Source: Burhinus oedicnemus (Eukaryota > Chordata > Aves > Charadriiformes > Burhinidae). Taken from it: a stretch of DNA of 64,000 nt. Shown one piece after another: positions 1 to 62,600 of this stretch. The notes beneath the pieces are model-generated. The model searched no databases, had not been told where the DNA came from, and saw nothing but the letters and a program-made list of their open reading frames with translations. Position 1 is the stretch's first letter. Every line of letters starts with the position of its first letter. Position numbers and translations under genes: made by a program. The stretch is taken from NCBI GenBank assembly GCA_008921705.1, contig VFFE01006970.1:379623-443622 (forward strand), read 5' to 3'.

Positions 1-1535
1 GAAATGCAGGAAAAGGGCTATTAGAAGTCCAAGGCCAAATGAGAATACTCACTTTGGGCTAATCTGAAGTCATCTAGGTGACTTCTCCTTTAAGATTCCT
101 GTACCTATACCATTATATCATTGTTAATTTTTTCAGAAAAAGCAAACTAATAAAGCCTGCACCACTTCTCTAAGAACTGTTCGCTTTCAAGCTCCGTTAT
201 ACCTATTTAACAGCCAGTTTTAATAAATTTATTGCTAAAAATATTTCATATGTGTTAGCTTACTAAAAACATTTAAATGTATTTTTCAAAGGAATGAAAT
301 AGCATTTCCTACTCAATTGATTTAGAAACATTTTGCATACTTCCAAATACACAATGCAGTAAGTATTTAGAAGACTTTCTGAGGATGCATACTTCAAATT
401 ACATACATGTTGCATGAAGGCCTGACAGTTGGTAAAGGCAAAATTAACAAGTTTCTCTGAAATTGTAAGCTACAAGGGCAAATATCTTCATATCCTCTTT
501 CACTCTTTTTTGTCTTGAAAATGTTAAGATCGAATCTGAGTTTCACTGAAGAGCTGACAATAATGAGAAACAGGACGAGCTTGTTACAGTCAGTATGGTG
601 TCCAGAACGGCAGGCTACAGCATTAAACAGTATCAAGACTAGAGACAGAAGGGAGGCAAAATGAACGCACAGAACAGAAGAAAGGCTGTGGCAGAGTTTC
701 ACAAGCTTAACGTATTATGAATAAGCAGATCCTGGAGTGATCTCTCCTGTCAAGAGAGGGACAGCCACAGCAGGCATTACCCTGCAGAAACATTTCCTGG
801 GAGATCACACAAAAGTGCTAATCACTCAAGGCAGATGCAGCCAGCAGAACCACCCTATAGCAGATCAAAATGCCCCTCTAGAGCTAATGGCTTGAAGCCG
901 AAACTTCTAGCTTCTTGTATAACTCACCTGCCAACCACAAAATGGAGAAATTCTGAAGGATTATTTTAGGAATGGGACGTTGCCAAGAAATATGTATACT
1001 GCTCCACTTGGAATACTTTTTCTGGGAACACTAACTAGTAATGATTGCCATTTTTTTCCCCCATTAAAAATCCAGTTTGAGCTGTGTGGTCAAGAATAAA
1101 TCTATCACAGAATATTTAGAGATCTGGATCATGCCAATCTGTATGAAGTTGGTTTGGGTTTTTTTGGTGAAAGAAAAAAGAAAGAGAAGATACAGCCTTG
1201 CCAGAACTCCCAGGCAGCATTACCCTCATCATATAATTTATCCTATGCCACATAAACAACAGACTTAGAAACACTCAAAAACCTTAACAAAAACATAGCC
1301 TGATCTTGAAAGGTGCTGATCATTTTACCAGCTGCAAATTTATGGCACCTTTAAAAAATAATTCCTGCAATTATCCTCAAAATAAAACTCCAGTGGTTCA
1401 TTTACTATGGAAAAACATTAACAGCGTTTAAATTAGAACTGCCTTCTTGCACTTGAGTTCATTACCTCCAAGCAATCTAGGCTTGCTTGATTTATTAATA
1501 CACACTCTCCACTCTTTTTCAGTCTTTAAGGATAC
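1..1535 (-). other. SMS: SMS intron 10, 5' part (U12-type GT donor)
   Basis: Starts GTATCCTTAA on the coding strand, an eight-base match to the U12-type GT donor and unlike U2 donors (GTRAGT). The intron runs past position 1. No sequence resembling the coding part of the last exon was found in 1-1535. An AATAAA lies at 1496-1491. No repeats were recognised. Confidence 0.8.
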
Positions 1536-51522
<49,987 letters not shown>

Positions 51523-51960
51523 AGTGAGGTAGAGCCCTGTGCCATGCCTGGAGGAGGCGGCGGCGGCGCGGGGAGCGCGGCGGAGGAGCCTATATGNNNN
51601 NNNNNNNNNNNNNNNNCGGCCGTTGGCGGCGGGGAGGCGCGGGAGCCCGGCCGGCGGCCGCGGGAGCAACGGGAGCCACGCGAGGGGCGGTCGGCCTCGG
51701 GGCGGGGGGTCAGGGGTCTGGCTCGGCGGGCCGCCGGCGGGAGCGCGGCCCGGCGGGGAGCGGAGCGCGGCCGCGGCGGCGCAGCCGTTGCTCGCCGATG
51801 GCTGCGGCGCCTCAGCCCGGCGGCTGGTGCCTGCGGCTGCCGGGCCGCCAGCTCCCGCCTCAGGCCCCCGGGGCTGGGGCTGGTCTCTGCGCCCGAAAAA
51901 AATGCCCAGCTGAGCCCAGCTCTTCATTAGGATCAGTTCACACACACACGCGCCCCGGGT
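51523..51960 (-). promoter_or_regulatory. SMS: SMS proximal promoter and 5' UTR
   Basis: Sequence upstream of the SMS start codon. It has GC boxes, a GGC trinucleotide tract (51557-51567 region, CCG on the coding strand) and CATATAGG next to the assembly gap. No clear CCAAT box was seen. The transcription start cannot be placed from sequence, and the gap at 51597-51616 may hide part of the core promoter or 5' UTR. Confidence 0.6.
51597..51616. other. Assembly gap (20 N)
   Basis: Twenty undetermined bases in the GC-rich promoter, about 75 bp upstream of the SMS start codon. The true length is unknown because short fixed N runs are often placeholders. Confidence 0.98.
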
Positions 51961-52115
51961 GAGAACCGTTAACGGTGCCCTGGGGACACGGAGCGAGGCC
52001 CGGCAGCAATGGTGGCCTCTGAGCTGGGGCCGCGGGTTTGCTTGTCACCCGCTGGCCTCGCTGGGCCGGGGGGGTGCTCTCTTCTCCCGCGGCTTCAGAG
52101 GGACCCTCACCACAG

Positions 52116-54870
52116 AACGTCCAAAGCCGTTTATTTAAAGTCCACTGAAAACCAGCGTGCTGAAGCCACAAATGACGCAAGCTGCCTGCAGTTACAAACC
52201 CAGAAACGTGCCATCTAGAAGTAGTTAATGGTAGGTCTGATGTTTAACTTTGTCGGTTACTGCAAGTTTTACAGCTCTTGGGCCCTTTAATTTCTTTGCA
52301 GGATTGAGATCGAAGTTGCACAATACCATGGCATCAGTGATTTCATGTGGTTCCACAATTAAAACAACAGGTTTACAAGTAATCATTAATGTGTAATCTA
52401 ATGTACTACCATCATTATTTCTGTAAGTTGCAGTAACGTTTTTTCAATGCAAGCGTACAGTATTCTTGTTTTGAAGAGCACAATTCCACACATGCATCCT
52501 GAGCAAAGCAGAAACATTCACTGGAGATACGCCTCAACAGAGGCGCAAGAACAGGTCTGTAAGAACTGCACCTTCATCAGCTGGTGTTCATTTGACACAG
52601 CCGACCCATGAGAGGATTTTGTTTTAATGATCAGTTAGCTAAAATATAGGGCTTTGCAGGTTCCCATTCAACATCTTCGATCCAATCCTGGATGTTACAG
52701 AGGGTTACGTAGTCCTGTTTGAGTGGATTGGGTATCCTTGTTGCCGTTTCACCAGGAGTTGTGCTTTTTTTGTTGGACTGGACCTGTGGTCTCACCTCCG
52801 TGATAAATAACTTCTGCCCAAAAGAGACAGACTAGAGTCTATTTGGATCAAAGGAAATCCCATCGAAAGGGTTCAAACGCAGCACTCTGGCCGAAATCCA
52901 GCAGAGGGCTCTCAAAAAGCACGGAGTATAATAGCTGCTATAATTTATGGTAGCACTTATTTAAGCAATTAACTCTTATCTGAGTTTGCTAAAACTTCCT
53001 GAAATTGTTCTCTTGTTCTGTGAGAAGCCTTACATCCTATGATATAATTTGATTCTCCAGGGTCCTTGTTTGCACAACTTAAAAAAGAAAAGAAAAGAAA
53101 AAAAACTTTACTCATCTTGTAATCTACTTGAATGTGTTTCCTTGTTCAACTCAGTATGCTTGTTTTTAAAGTTAGATTTTTTTTTCATGGTTTCCAATAA
53201 GGTGTAGGCTCCACAGTGCCTAAATTTAATTTGAAAGAGACAGTTTGCTATCTTTTTTCTTAAGTCTCCAGAGCAATGCCCCAGCAAGCCTACCTATTTG
53301 ATTGTGAGCATCCAAGAAGAGGGAGATAAATTATGTTTGTTTTAGTAAACAGTAACATGCTCAGACACAAAAGTAGAAATAAGAATGAAAGAAGTAAAGT
53401 CATTAGAATATTGAGTTGGAGTTTTATTAGCTGTGTTAAACAGATGTTCGCCTCTAGAAAACATTAATTTGTCTTATATAATAATATACACTGTTTTTCA
53501 AAGAGGTGATCTTCATCTTTGGTCATGACTGTGGTACCACATTCTTACCTCAAATCATTTTCTAAGAACAACCACTAACTTACAAGACCCCTTTTTTTCC
53601 CATAATACTTTTCTAAAATGAATATTATCTTCCCTCTCCTACCCCTCAAAATTTACCATGGCTTCTAGCAATTATAAGCAAATACTAAAGGACTAAAGCT
53701 GTGTTTAAAAAAAAAAAAATGTCTGGGAGAAAAAACTGACCCAGTATGATGCATAAACAGTGAAGGTGATGAAACTACTTCCAAGTGTTTGCATCAAACT
53801 CTAACCCTCTTTTGTTTGCAGCCCCTGCTCTTCCCATTTTGGTACTACCTTCTAGCAGTCGCTTCAGCATGGGGCTACATGTTTGCACATTATCATGCTT
53901 ATTTAATTGTACTCTATAAATGCCTCTGCTTAGCATAAATTGATTAGGTTTAGCAATACTTTGAACATACAGAATGAGGCATGGGGAGAGAACCTCTGTG
54001 TGCACATATGTTTTAAATAGGTATGTTTGATTTCAAGGTTTTAATTAGCATTGTGAGAGGACCACATTATTCATGAGTGACAAAGCCATGAGATATACAG
54101 GTATTCCTGAACAAGTGCTAACACAGCCTTTGTGAACTCCAGTCTCAAATGTGTCATCACTTTAGAAACTTGTTTAGGCGTTCGGGAAAAAAGAGTCTAC
54201 TAATGTCAAGGGATCCTAGCGTACCCTAGGTAGGTCTCAGAAGGACCTCAAGTTAATGAATTTCTGAACAGGTCATAAACATGAGGAAAAAATCTTTTTG
54301 TTAAAGGATTTCTTAGCTGTCTATGAGAACAAGTTGGTTTTAACTTCAGTTCCTGAGGTGAACTTTGGACTGTGGCAGTTGTAGGTGAAATATTTTCAGA
54401 CCAGTGAACACAGGCGGATGTAGCCAGGGAAGATGAACTGGTAGCCTGTCGTTAAAAATACTATTATGATCTGCTTGAAAAAGCTTGAGATTTGAAACAC
54501 TTGGCATTTTAGCCCACCATGGTCCTGTATGGAGAACAGAGGTGACGCAGGCTAAAATGCACCTCTAGTGCAGGTTATTGCATACCATGCAAGGCCTTTG
54601 TCCCAACTGTTTTCCAGTGCAAGATCATTCCCGTCAGCCTATGTCTTTTATCTAATCTGTCCAATCTACTTGTAGAGGGTAGGGCCTCTGCCCTTGCTTT
54701 TCAGCACAAAGTTTTCCGTAACTCGGCAAACACCGTTGTCTCAACCTTTTTTTCCCTGTTGCACCCACTTTTGCAGTTGCTACTGGTTTCAAAATACGCA
54801 CGTAATCTTACACTGAATACACTCTTTCCACATAGCTTGTGCTAATCCTAACAATATGATGTCATTCAAA
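52116..54870. other. Sequence right of the CpG island
   Basis: AT-rich, apart from the possible coding remnant at 52225-52969. An AATAAA on the minus strand lies at 52135-52130. Another open minus-strand stretch of 68 codons (54248-54451, no ATG needed) was seen but is within chance range. No repeat family was recognised. Confidence 0.6.
52225..52969 (-). pseudogene. Possible decayed coding remnant, unidentified
   Basis: Two open stretches on the minus strand. One frame runs from about 52969 to a TGA at 52633-52631 with a single internal TAG (52834-52832); it includes GQKLFITEVRPQVQS and NIQDWIEDVEWEPAKPYI. A second frame is open from 52443 to TAA at 52227-52225 and includes NVTATYRNNDGSTLDY and CNFDLNPAKKLKGPRAV. 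Between them lie further in-frame stops (TGA at 52446-52444 and others) and a frame change. The composition looks more like protein than nearby chance ORFs. However, a third overlapping frame also looks plausible, which warns against over-reading. No family was recognised. Alternatives are chance, or a terminal exon (a CAG acceptor precedes 52813, with ATTAAA just after the TGA). Confidence 0.25.
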
Positions 54871-55330
54871 GTCCACAGCATTTGTGAAACATGTTTTAAT
54901 ATTCCAGCTCTTTTGATCTTGTCTCATAAATCAGTCCCTCCATCTCTTTAATTACTTTAATTGCTCTTCTTTAAATTCCCTTCAGTGTAATTTTCTAACA
55001 GGAAGATTCCCAAAAATATCCCAGGCACGACCTAGTTAAGTAGTATGCAGAGGGTAGTCATGCCAAAGAAGCGGAAGAGAAAGTCTATTAGTTCCTTCCT
55101 CAGCAATGGGATCCTTCATGCAGAGGCTTAAATTCTTTGGGCTTCATTATTATGCTGTTCCGTAAGACCGTATGTAATTTACTGTTCACTTTCACTCCTA
55201 CACGTTGATATTGCAGATTTCTTCCTCTTGTTGAATGTTTTCCTACAGCTCTACCAGTGTTTCCAAGATGAACCTCTTCCACCCACACTCCTTTTTCGAA
55301 TTCGTTCGTGCTGTTTTGCCAGCCTTCCCA
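54870..55330 (-). mobile_element. Old, strongly diverged CR1-like LINE fragment
   Basis: Blocks such as CAGTCCCTCCATCTCTTTAA, TTGCTCTTCTTTAAATTCCC, TTCAGTGTAATTTTCTAACA and TTCGTTCGTGCTGTTTTGCC resemble the reverse of ancient CR1-type LINEs in the usual order. Divergence is high and the edges are vague. Confidence 0.45.
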
Positions 55331-58300
55331 GCTCCACCTAACCTAATGAACAGCTGTGAAAGCCATTTATGGCTAATAACTGTCCTTTAAGTCAAAATTT
55401 AAGAAAGAAAGACTTCATGCTGTTTTCTGAAATAATTCATTGGCCTTTTCAGCTTTTCAGTTGAAGTCCACTACTAATCCATAACATTCCCATCCATATG
55501 AAAAAGGACATGGTAAGATGATGGTCCTGTTTCTTTTTTCCATAGCAAATTTAATTAAAAAGGTGATGCTCCACCCTGCTTCAAGTGCCAGTCCGGAATG
55601 GTCGGCCTTAAGTAGCAAAATTAATGCCAGGAAAAGATTTGTGTGACAAATTGGTGTTCTTTTTTTTCCCTGAAAACCCAGCAAGGCTGCTCATGTGTAT
55701 ATGAGGGCATAATTTAGCTAGGCACCTGGCACGTATGAACAAATACAATTGAAGGTACTTAGGTGACAACATCGCTATTACCTTCTTCCAACTATTCCAC
55801 AATGGAAAGATAATGTAAGAGGTTGAACTGAACAAAGGGCATTGGTTAGTTCCTTGCTGCCGTTGAAGTTTAAGACAGCAAAAAGTAATCCAGTAAGCTC
55901 CTTTATGTGATGAGGTAACTGAAACACCTGCAGCCACCACAAGCAACGGTGAGAGACACGAGATCATAAAGTGCAGGGAATTTCCTGATTGTCTTGTGGC
56001 AGCTGCATGTCTGAAAAGCAGAAGAAAAGGATCCTGGTCACCCTACACACCTTCTTCAGGGACGCCCTACTTGTGTTAGCGCACTCACTAATCGGGTTTC
56101 GAGCTTGACAGAAACTAGCAAATTATTTTGATAACACTGAGAAGTAGCCATGGAAACCACTGACAGACCATTCCTTACCTTTGCCTCCCCACCAGCATCC
56201 TCTAAGCTTAGCCCAGGATCATACCTCTAACCTGCAGGTACCGGGGGGGCCACAGGCCTGAGAGTTTCTTCCGATGTTTCTCTATAGATGAATAGAGAGA
56301 AATATATCTATATATATAGACCATACAACAGAATTCCTCAGAATCCCAACTAATATTACCTCACCCCTAAACCAAATACGAGGAAAGGCTAGATGAACAC
56401 TGCTTTCCCCCTCAGCTGCAGTCTTGCTTGTGAATCCATCACATGACACAGCAAATTGGGGTCAAGCTTTTCCTTAACATCTGTGTCATCTCTCAGAACA
56501 GCTACATCCTGTGAGCGGTCCCTTTTGGTGTTTGAAAATAGCCCCTGGGAAACCGTTTTATAACTTTTATCAGATGACCCCCACTCCCTCTTCATCCCCA
56601 GTCATCATCTGATCCCATGGCCAGCTCATCAGGTGATTCCCAATCCCACATCAGATGATCATTATCTTGGATAGCAACCAAAGGGCTTGCCTGGCTTTAT
56701 CATGCCTGTCATGTAGTCCAGATATACCTCTTCAGACATTGATAGGGCCTGCTAGTACTAGTCTTCCTTTATGACCCAAGTTATACAAGTTACATTTGAT
56801 AGCTGCGTCAGCTTGTTAGAATATCTTAACCACTCCCAATGGTGACTTACAGACCCAGCTACAGAACAGAACCTGTGGTTCACAATCAAAAAGAATATAA
56901 CAGGAAAAAATTGGATTCTGATGCCTTGTTTCTTTGTATGTAGAGCAGAATGATGGCAAGCTCAGGTGAGGTCAGAAAACCAGTGCTGGGGATGGCTATG
57001 TGTGATACGGTTGGGACTTTAAGATAGCCCTCTCCTTGTTCCCATCAGCGATAGAACAGAGTAATTTTTCTATTACCATAAGCTAGGGTTTTTTCTGTTT
57101 TGGCTTCTATTTGCTAATAATTACAGTCACAAAACCAGTAATGCACGGTCCATTTTCCCAATCCAGCCAAGTCACAACATCTTGTCTACTGATTGATCAT
57201 TTCCCATGTTATGCAGATGACTTCAGGAAGAGGTTAGCCCCTGGATATCAAAAAACCCCCACTGAACAGGTAAATGCCCTGTTTTTCATCACAGCACTGT
57301 ATCCAGTGGACAACATTATCCTTTCTTTTGATCAAGATTAGCAGTTACAGTTGAAATAATGTAAAAATGAAATCAGACCAATGAAATCTTAAAAAAAAAT
57401 GGTCAGGGACAGAAGCTTTCTTTTTATATCTTTTAAACCACTGTAAATGAGAGGAAAATATACATGGGTTGGTAATTTGTAACTCTTGCCTTGCATAACA
57501 TGAAGGAAATACTGTTCTTTCTAATCAAGTGTTTATAGGGAGGGAGGGAAGTCCTGCACAGGGAAGAATGGATGGTAAATTGATTAAAATTAGAATTATT
57601 AATTCATCCAGGCAGCACGAGGAGGCAGTAAAACAGATGACCAAAAGAGAGACAGTTTAAAAAAAGACAGTGGAAAAGATGTTTTTACCTGCAGTAGAGA
57701 GCAGTTATACTTACCTTACTTTATATGCATGTTGTGCAATACTGTTTCTCATAAAGTTTTTCCTTTTAGTTATCTTTTCTAATTCCTTTGAGTGATGGTG
57801 CCTCAGTGTGCAATCTATGAGAAATGGTAAATGATAATGTGAAATTTTTTCTCATATCTGTATTATGCACTGGATTCAGGGCCTCGTACGTGAAATGCTC
57901 TTGCCACCAAAGTCAAAGACAGACTTACTGCTGACTTCAAGGGAGACAGAATTTCAGTCTTTCTGGTGCACTGCAGAGTATTAGATTAACGTTCTGTTTG
58001 TTACATGGTCATTTGACTTTCTAGGCAGAATTGTACATAACTGCATTCAAAATATAAAACCAGGGAGAATGAACAAAATGCTTAAATGCATGCTGATAAA
58101 TCATACTAGCTGTTATTAAGTCACACATATGCTGCCATAACTCTGTAAGGGATATTAGTTTATGTTCACTGGGTCAGCTTTTATATTATGAGCAGAGGTA
58201 TTACCATCTTGCCTGTCATGAGTGAACCCTTTGGTTGCAAGTGCAACACAAATTCCAAGTAAAATGATGGCCTTTTCCTCAAAGGGATTTCTAGATTAAA

Positions 58301-59430
58301 TAAAGGTGCCTGTCTAAAAGGCCAAAGTGTGAGTGCAGAACAGCTGTTCCACAGCAGGCTCTCCCAGGAACCCTGTGCATGAAGCTCATCTCATCTAACT
58401 TCAGATGTCCACAATCCGGAAGTCTGTATTTGATCTGGCTGACTTGACTGCCTTCACAACCAGCAGAGAGACATTTTTATGATGCGATTCATCTCACCCT
58501 GCAGTAGATGTCTAAACCAGATCAGATAAATTGTGCTCTGCTTCTGTCTGTTGACTATGAACAGTTCAGGTGAATTCCACTCTGACATTCCACATCAATA
58601 GAGTGCTTTGCACAGATTAAATTCATTTCCTTCTATTCCGAGATACTCTCAACATGGAGTAAGAGTTCCCATGTGGGGAGTTAGAGCAACGATTACTCTT
58701 TAAAAGTTTGCTCCTTAGCAGAAATTTTTGCACAAACCCCTCCATTCATTTTCTGTTGTAAATAAGAAACAACATGTGCTTAGGAAAGAGAGATGAGTTT
58801 TCCAAGGGAAAAAAACAGTACAGTAAGATAATACCAATCAACTCGACAGGCCATGATCTCATTTTATTGACTGCCAGACCATTTTTGAGTTTATTAAAGG
58901 CATCACAGAAAAAAGTTGGAAGGACTTTGTGGCTATTCACAGGCAGTTCCTCTAAGAAGTTGTCAGATAACATCTAATTATAATTCTGTATTTTTAAATA
59001 CAAGGTAATTAAGTCAAAAGGTAGAGTCAAGAATATAATCCAAAGTAACTGATCTATAGCTCACCTAAATACTTTCACAGAGCTACAATGAATAGACCAA
59101 ATTTGGAGAAACAGACAAAAATGTAGTTAATCCTCCAAAACTTACATAAAAATTCTAAACTTCTTGATAAGGTAAAATATTAATGCATTGTAATCTGATA
59201 CCAAAACTTCAGCAGAACTCAATAAAGTAATAGTTGGCACTAATTACAGCAAAGTGACTTTTGGAATTAACAGAAAAATCTTCAGCCTAATCCAGCCTGT
59301 TGCCTTAAATATCAGAAAACCCATGTGTCCTTCCAACCTAAAAGTTTGTCAAATAACATACATTTGACTGTGGAGTTTGGTCCTCCCTGGTGCCAGGTCA
59401 GTCTTTGCAAAAATGTCTCCATTGATACTT
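55331..59430. other. Intergenic sequence, nothing recognised
   Basis: AT-rich. It has a short AT-dinucleotide patch near 56305-56320 and no gene or repeat that could be supported. Open frames here (e.g. 56389-56595 minus) show no recognised family. Confidence 0.6.
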
Positions 59431-59439
59431 TAAGAGAAT

Positions 59440-59620
59440 GAAATGTCTTCTAATTAGAGCAGTAGATCAAGAGTCATGAGATCAGTGTTTTAATTCTTAA
59501 ACTGCTACTCATTATTCTATCCTGGATAAGTTCGAAACTATCTGAAAAGTGGTGGTAACAGTACTTTCTTTCTCTATTAGTTTTTAAACCCATGAGGACA
59601 GAAACTGTTTCAGCTGTGAC
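59440..59620 (+). mobile_element. Possible ancient MIR/tRNA-derived SINE fragment
   Basis: AGAGCAGTAGATCAAGAGTC, then ATGAGATCAGTGTTTTAATT, ACTGCTACTCATTATTCTAT and GTGGTGGTAACAGTACTTTC. These follow the order of MIR-like or other tRNA-derived SINEs (box-B-like start, ATGAGATC, a CTCAT core, a GGTAATAGTA-type segment). Strongly diverged. Confidence 0.4.
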
Positions 59621-62600
59621 ATTTTTAAAAATACAAATTCAACAGCTAACTATAAATTTCTCTTGTGAGCAATGTATTTTATATTCTACATAAATTTTCC
59701 ATAATGCTTCTTTATTACTTGCCTTACATTATCTGAATAATTCCTCAGACAGTCTTTATTATATTCTCCAGTTATTTAATCATCAGGTTAATAAATTTCT
59801 TCTTTTTTTTTTTAGTTTTTCTTCATTACTCTGACAGTGAATTTTGAACTGAAAGAACTTCTGCTGAATACAAAATTATATGTGTCGCTATTGTTAATGA
59901 TTGAGCACTTGTTTGAAAGATAACAAGTAGTTTGCCTAGAGGCTTTGGCTGCAACACTTCTAGAATGACTACTATTGCCAGCAACGTTAGCCGAGAATAC
60001 AAGAAAATCAGAAGATTAATCAGACAGGAATACTTACCGTATGCAGGGTTCAAATGCAACTTATTTTTTTTTCTGACCAGCATCAGAATTCTGGAAGGTT
60101 TTCTTCAAAGAAGTGAGAGGTGAAAATCTTGAGAGGCAAGATTTTCAAATACTTAAAGGGATTTCCAATAGAAATGGTAGCTACATTGTACTGGTAACAC
60201 CTGAGTATAATTTTCAAAGGTAGGACTTTTGAGTACCATTTCTATTTTGACTTCTAGGCTGAAAATGGTGAAAGAAATGCAGACTTCCAAAAGCAGACAG
60301 AGCAAAGGAATTTCATATACAAAAATCAAAACATCATTCATTTCCTGTGTCCAGAGGATGAGAAGTTAGGATGAGAGTTGTGTCAAAGCATAGGCAATGA
60401 AGGTGCCAGTTGCTTCAATAAACAAAGGTGTAAGATTGCTCGGCTACATAAAGGAAGGCTATTTATACAGGGTTCTGTAATCTAAGAACTTCAAATATGC
60501 AATTATATTTTCTTTTTTAAAGTTTATTAATTCAGAGTCTTACTTTTGTGAGTGTATGCATCCTGAAAAGAACAAGTAGCTATTTTATTTCCAGTCCCAG
60601 CTTTACTAGCATGGCATGCAAAATTGCCAATGTCCATGAACAGATAGTCTCCTTAGAACTTCTGATGTGGAAACGTTCTAATTTTTCAATTATATCTTGA
60701 TAGAAAGGTTGCCTTTATGACCTAAAGCAAATGGTGGTAATTTAGTCTGGTCTGGCTCCTAGGCTTTCAGTGTTTTGTTGGAATTTTTACTATGCAGGGG
60801 TTCAGTTCTAAGAAGAAAAGAATGTACTGTCATTCCTGCAGGGTATTAGAAATCACAGTTAGGTTTCTCTTCTGATCTAGGCAGTGATATGGTGGCATTG
60901 AGTTTGTTCTCTGATGAATTCAAGCAACAAGCTGCTCTGTTCTGAGTGCTCACTTCTTCCTAACTTCTTTTTCTGTTTTGCCCTGTTTTCAAGGGCTGCA
61001 TCTATCCTAGTCTACAATACTGTGTCTCATTGTGCTGAAAGAGCTCAAGTTGGTGTCTTGCCAATGCCAAAAGTCATTGATTCAAAAAGACATTTGAGAA
61101 TGCTGAAACTTCTGCATTGTATTTTCTTCTTGATTCCTGTTTTAAAGTATACGCTATTGTATTTCTCTTCATCACGTACTCAAACTAACACAGCCCCATG
61201 TAACAATAAACAATACTGAACTGACAGTCTTTCAACTTTTACTGTTTGCTTAGGAAGTGTGCGAGAGCTAATGTGAAAGTGTATTAATTCATTTTTTGAC
61301 CAACATATGATGAATAACAGATTTTACAATACAAATGGTTCGGGAAAAGACAAGATGTATTTTCTGTGTGACATCCACTTTTGACTGTGTCAAACAAAGC
61401 CGTAAAACTTAACTTTAGCCAACATGTCACGAAGATTTTTTGGAACAAAATTATGCAGTTGCCTCACTCCATTCTTTCAGAAATCTTTTCCACAGATTTT
61501 ATTACACTCTGACATCATTACACTATGCCACTGAGGACTGCTGGCACAAGGAGCCCAGGGTTTTCCTGGCAAATGAGGCTGATTGTCCTTTGTGTTATGG
61601 GCAGTTACATGCAGCCAGACTTATCGTGAAGCCTTTGCTGGCTCCAACACTGTAAGAGTGTAGAAGCAGTGTACCACTCTGTTTTCCCACACACTGTTGT
61701 GTGTTGAAACTATTCAACTGGATTAAAAGCCCTGGCCCTAAGAGGTAAAAGCTTATCCTGTCATAAACCGGACACGAGTAATGATGTCAGAGCACTTCAC
61801 GCCGATCTGATCTGCAGAAACGTTGTTTGCTGCAGTGCTTTCTAATGGTATTGAAACAAGCTCTGTAGGATCACGCTGGGAGGAGCCGCAAGACAGTTGC
61901 AGGAGGAAGCCAAGATGGTTGGAGGAAATACTAGTAAGCACCTTAGTCTTTAAGTATTCAGCTTCCCTGAAAATACATTCTTCTCAGCATTCCTACTGTT
62001 GGATCCCTCCTTCCAGTTATGAGACCACGTGATTATGATTTTGCAGGGTAAACCTAAGGGTCTTTTTAAAAAGTTTCTTAAATTTATTGACAAGAGAGCA
62101 AGTCTATTCTTACTATGCGTATAGGACTGGTTAGACTACTGACCACTTGACAACAAACTGGCTTTAGTTTAAATGACTTTCATTTTCCTATTGTTTTTCT
62201 TTCTCATTCATGGATAATATCTAGCTAAAAATATGTGAAAAAAATTTTTGCATGTTTTGTTCAAAATGGAAATGGTACTTTTTGATGGGAAAGAGACCAT
62301 AGTTTTCTGCTTGTAGGTAATATTTCTAGTCAAATTATATGTTGTCAGTAGCATTAGCTTTAGGCATACTTCTGTTAGTGAGCCTCACTTATACATTTAT
62401 CATAATTCATGGAGCCTAACTTTAAGGGATAGTGCATTTGTCATTGGCAGACTAGTCCTATTCATATGGCGTACATCATGCATGGCATATTTCATTGCCT
62501 GGATAATATACAGTCTGTCTGAACAGTGACCCCAAGTAACAAATGTACAGTATATCCTTCTGCAGAACAAAACTGTTCAGAGCTGTATTTATAAATTGTT

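Noticed and set aside
835..870. Possible last SMS exon after CTATAG on the minus strand
   Set aside because: The sequence after the candidate acceptor is off by one base and translates to W-F-C-W-L-H, not W-V-F-Y-T-V-W-K-K.
52631..52813. Resemblance of ITEV...QDW to MBTPS2 (site-2 protease), the expected upstream neighbour
   Set aside because: Only a handful of residues match. A bird S2P should be highly similar to human over the whole exon, and the metalloprotease motif is not nearby.
53775..54005. 76-codon minus-strand ORF
   Set aside because: Its length is within chance for AT-rich DNA, it shows no recognised family and it lacks convincing splice context.
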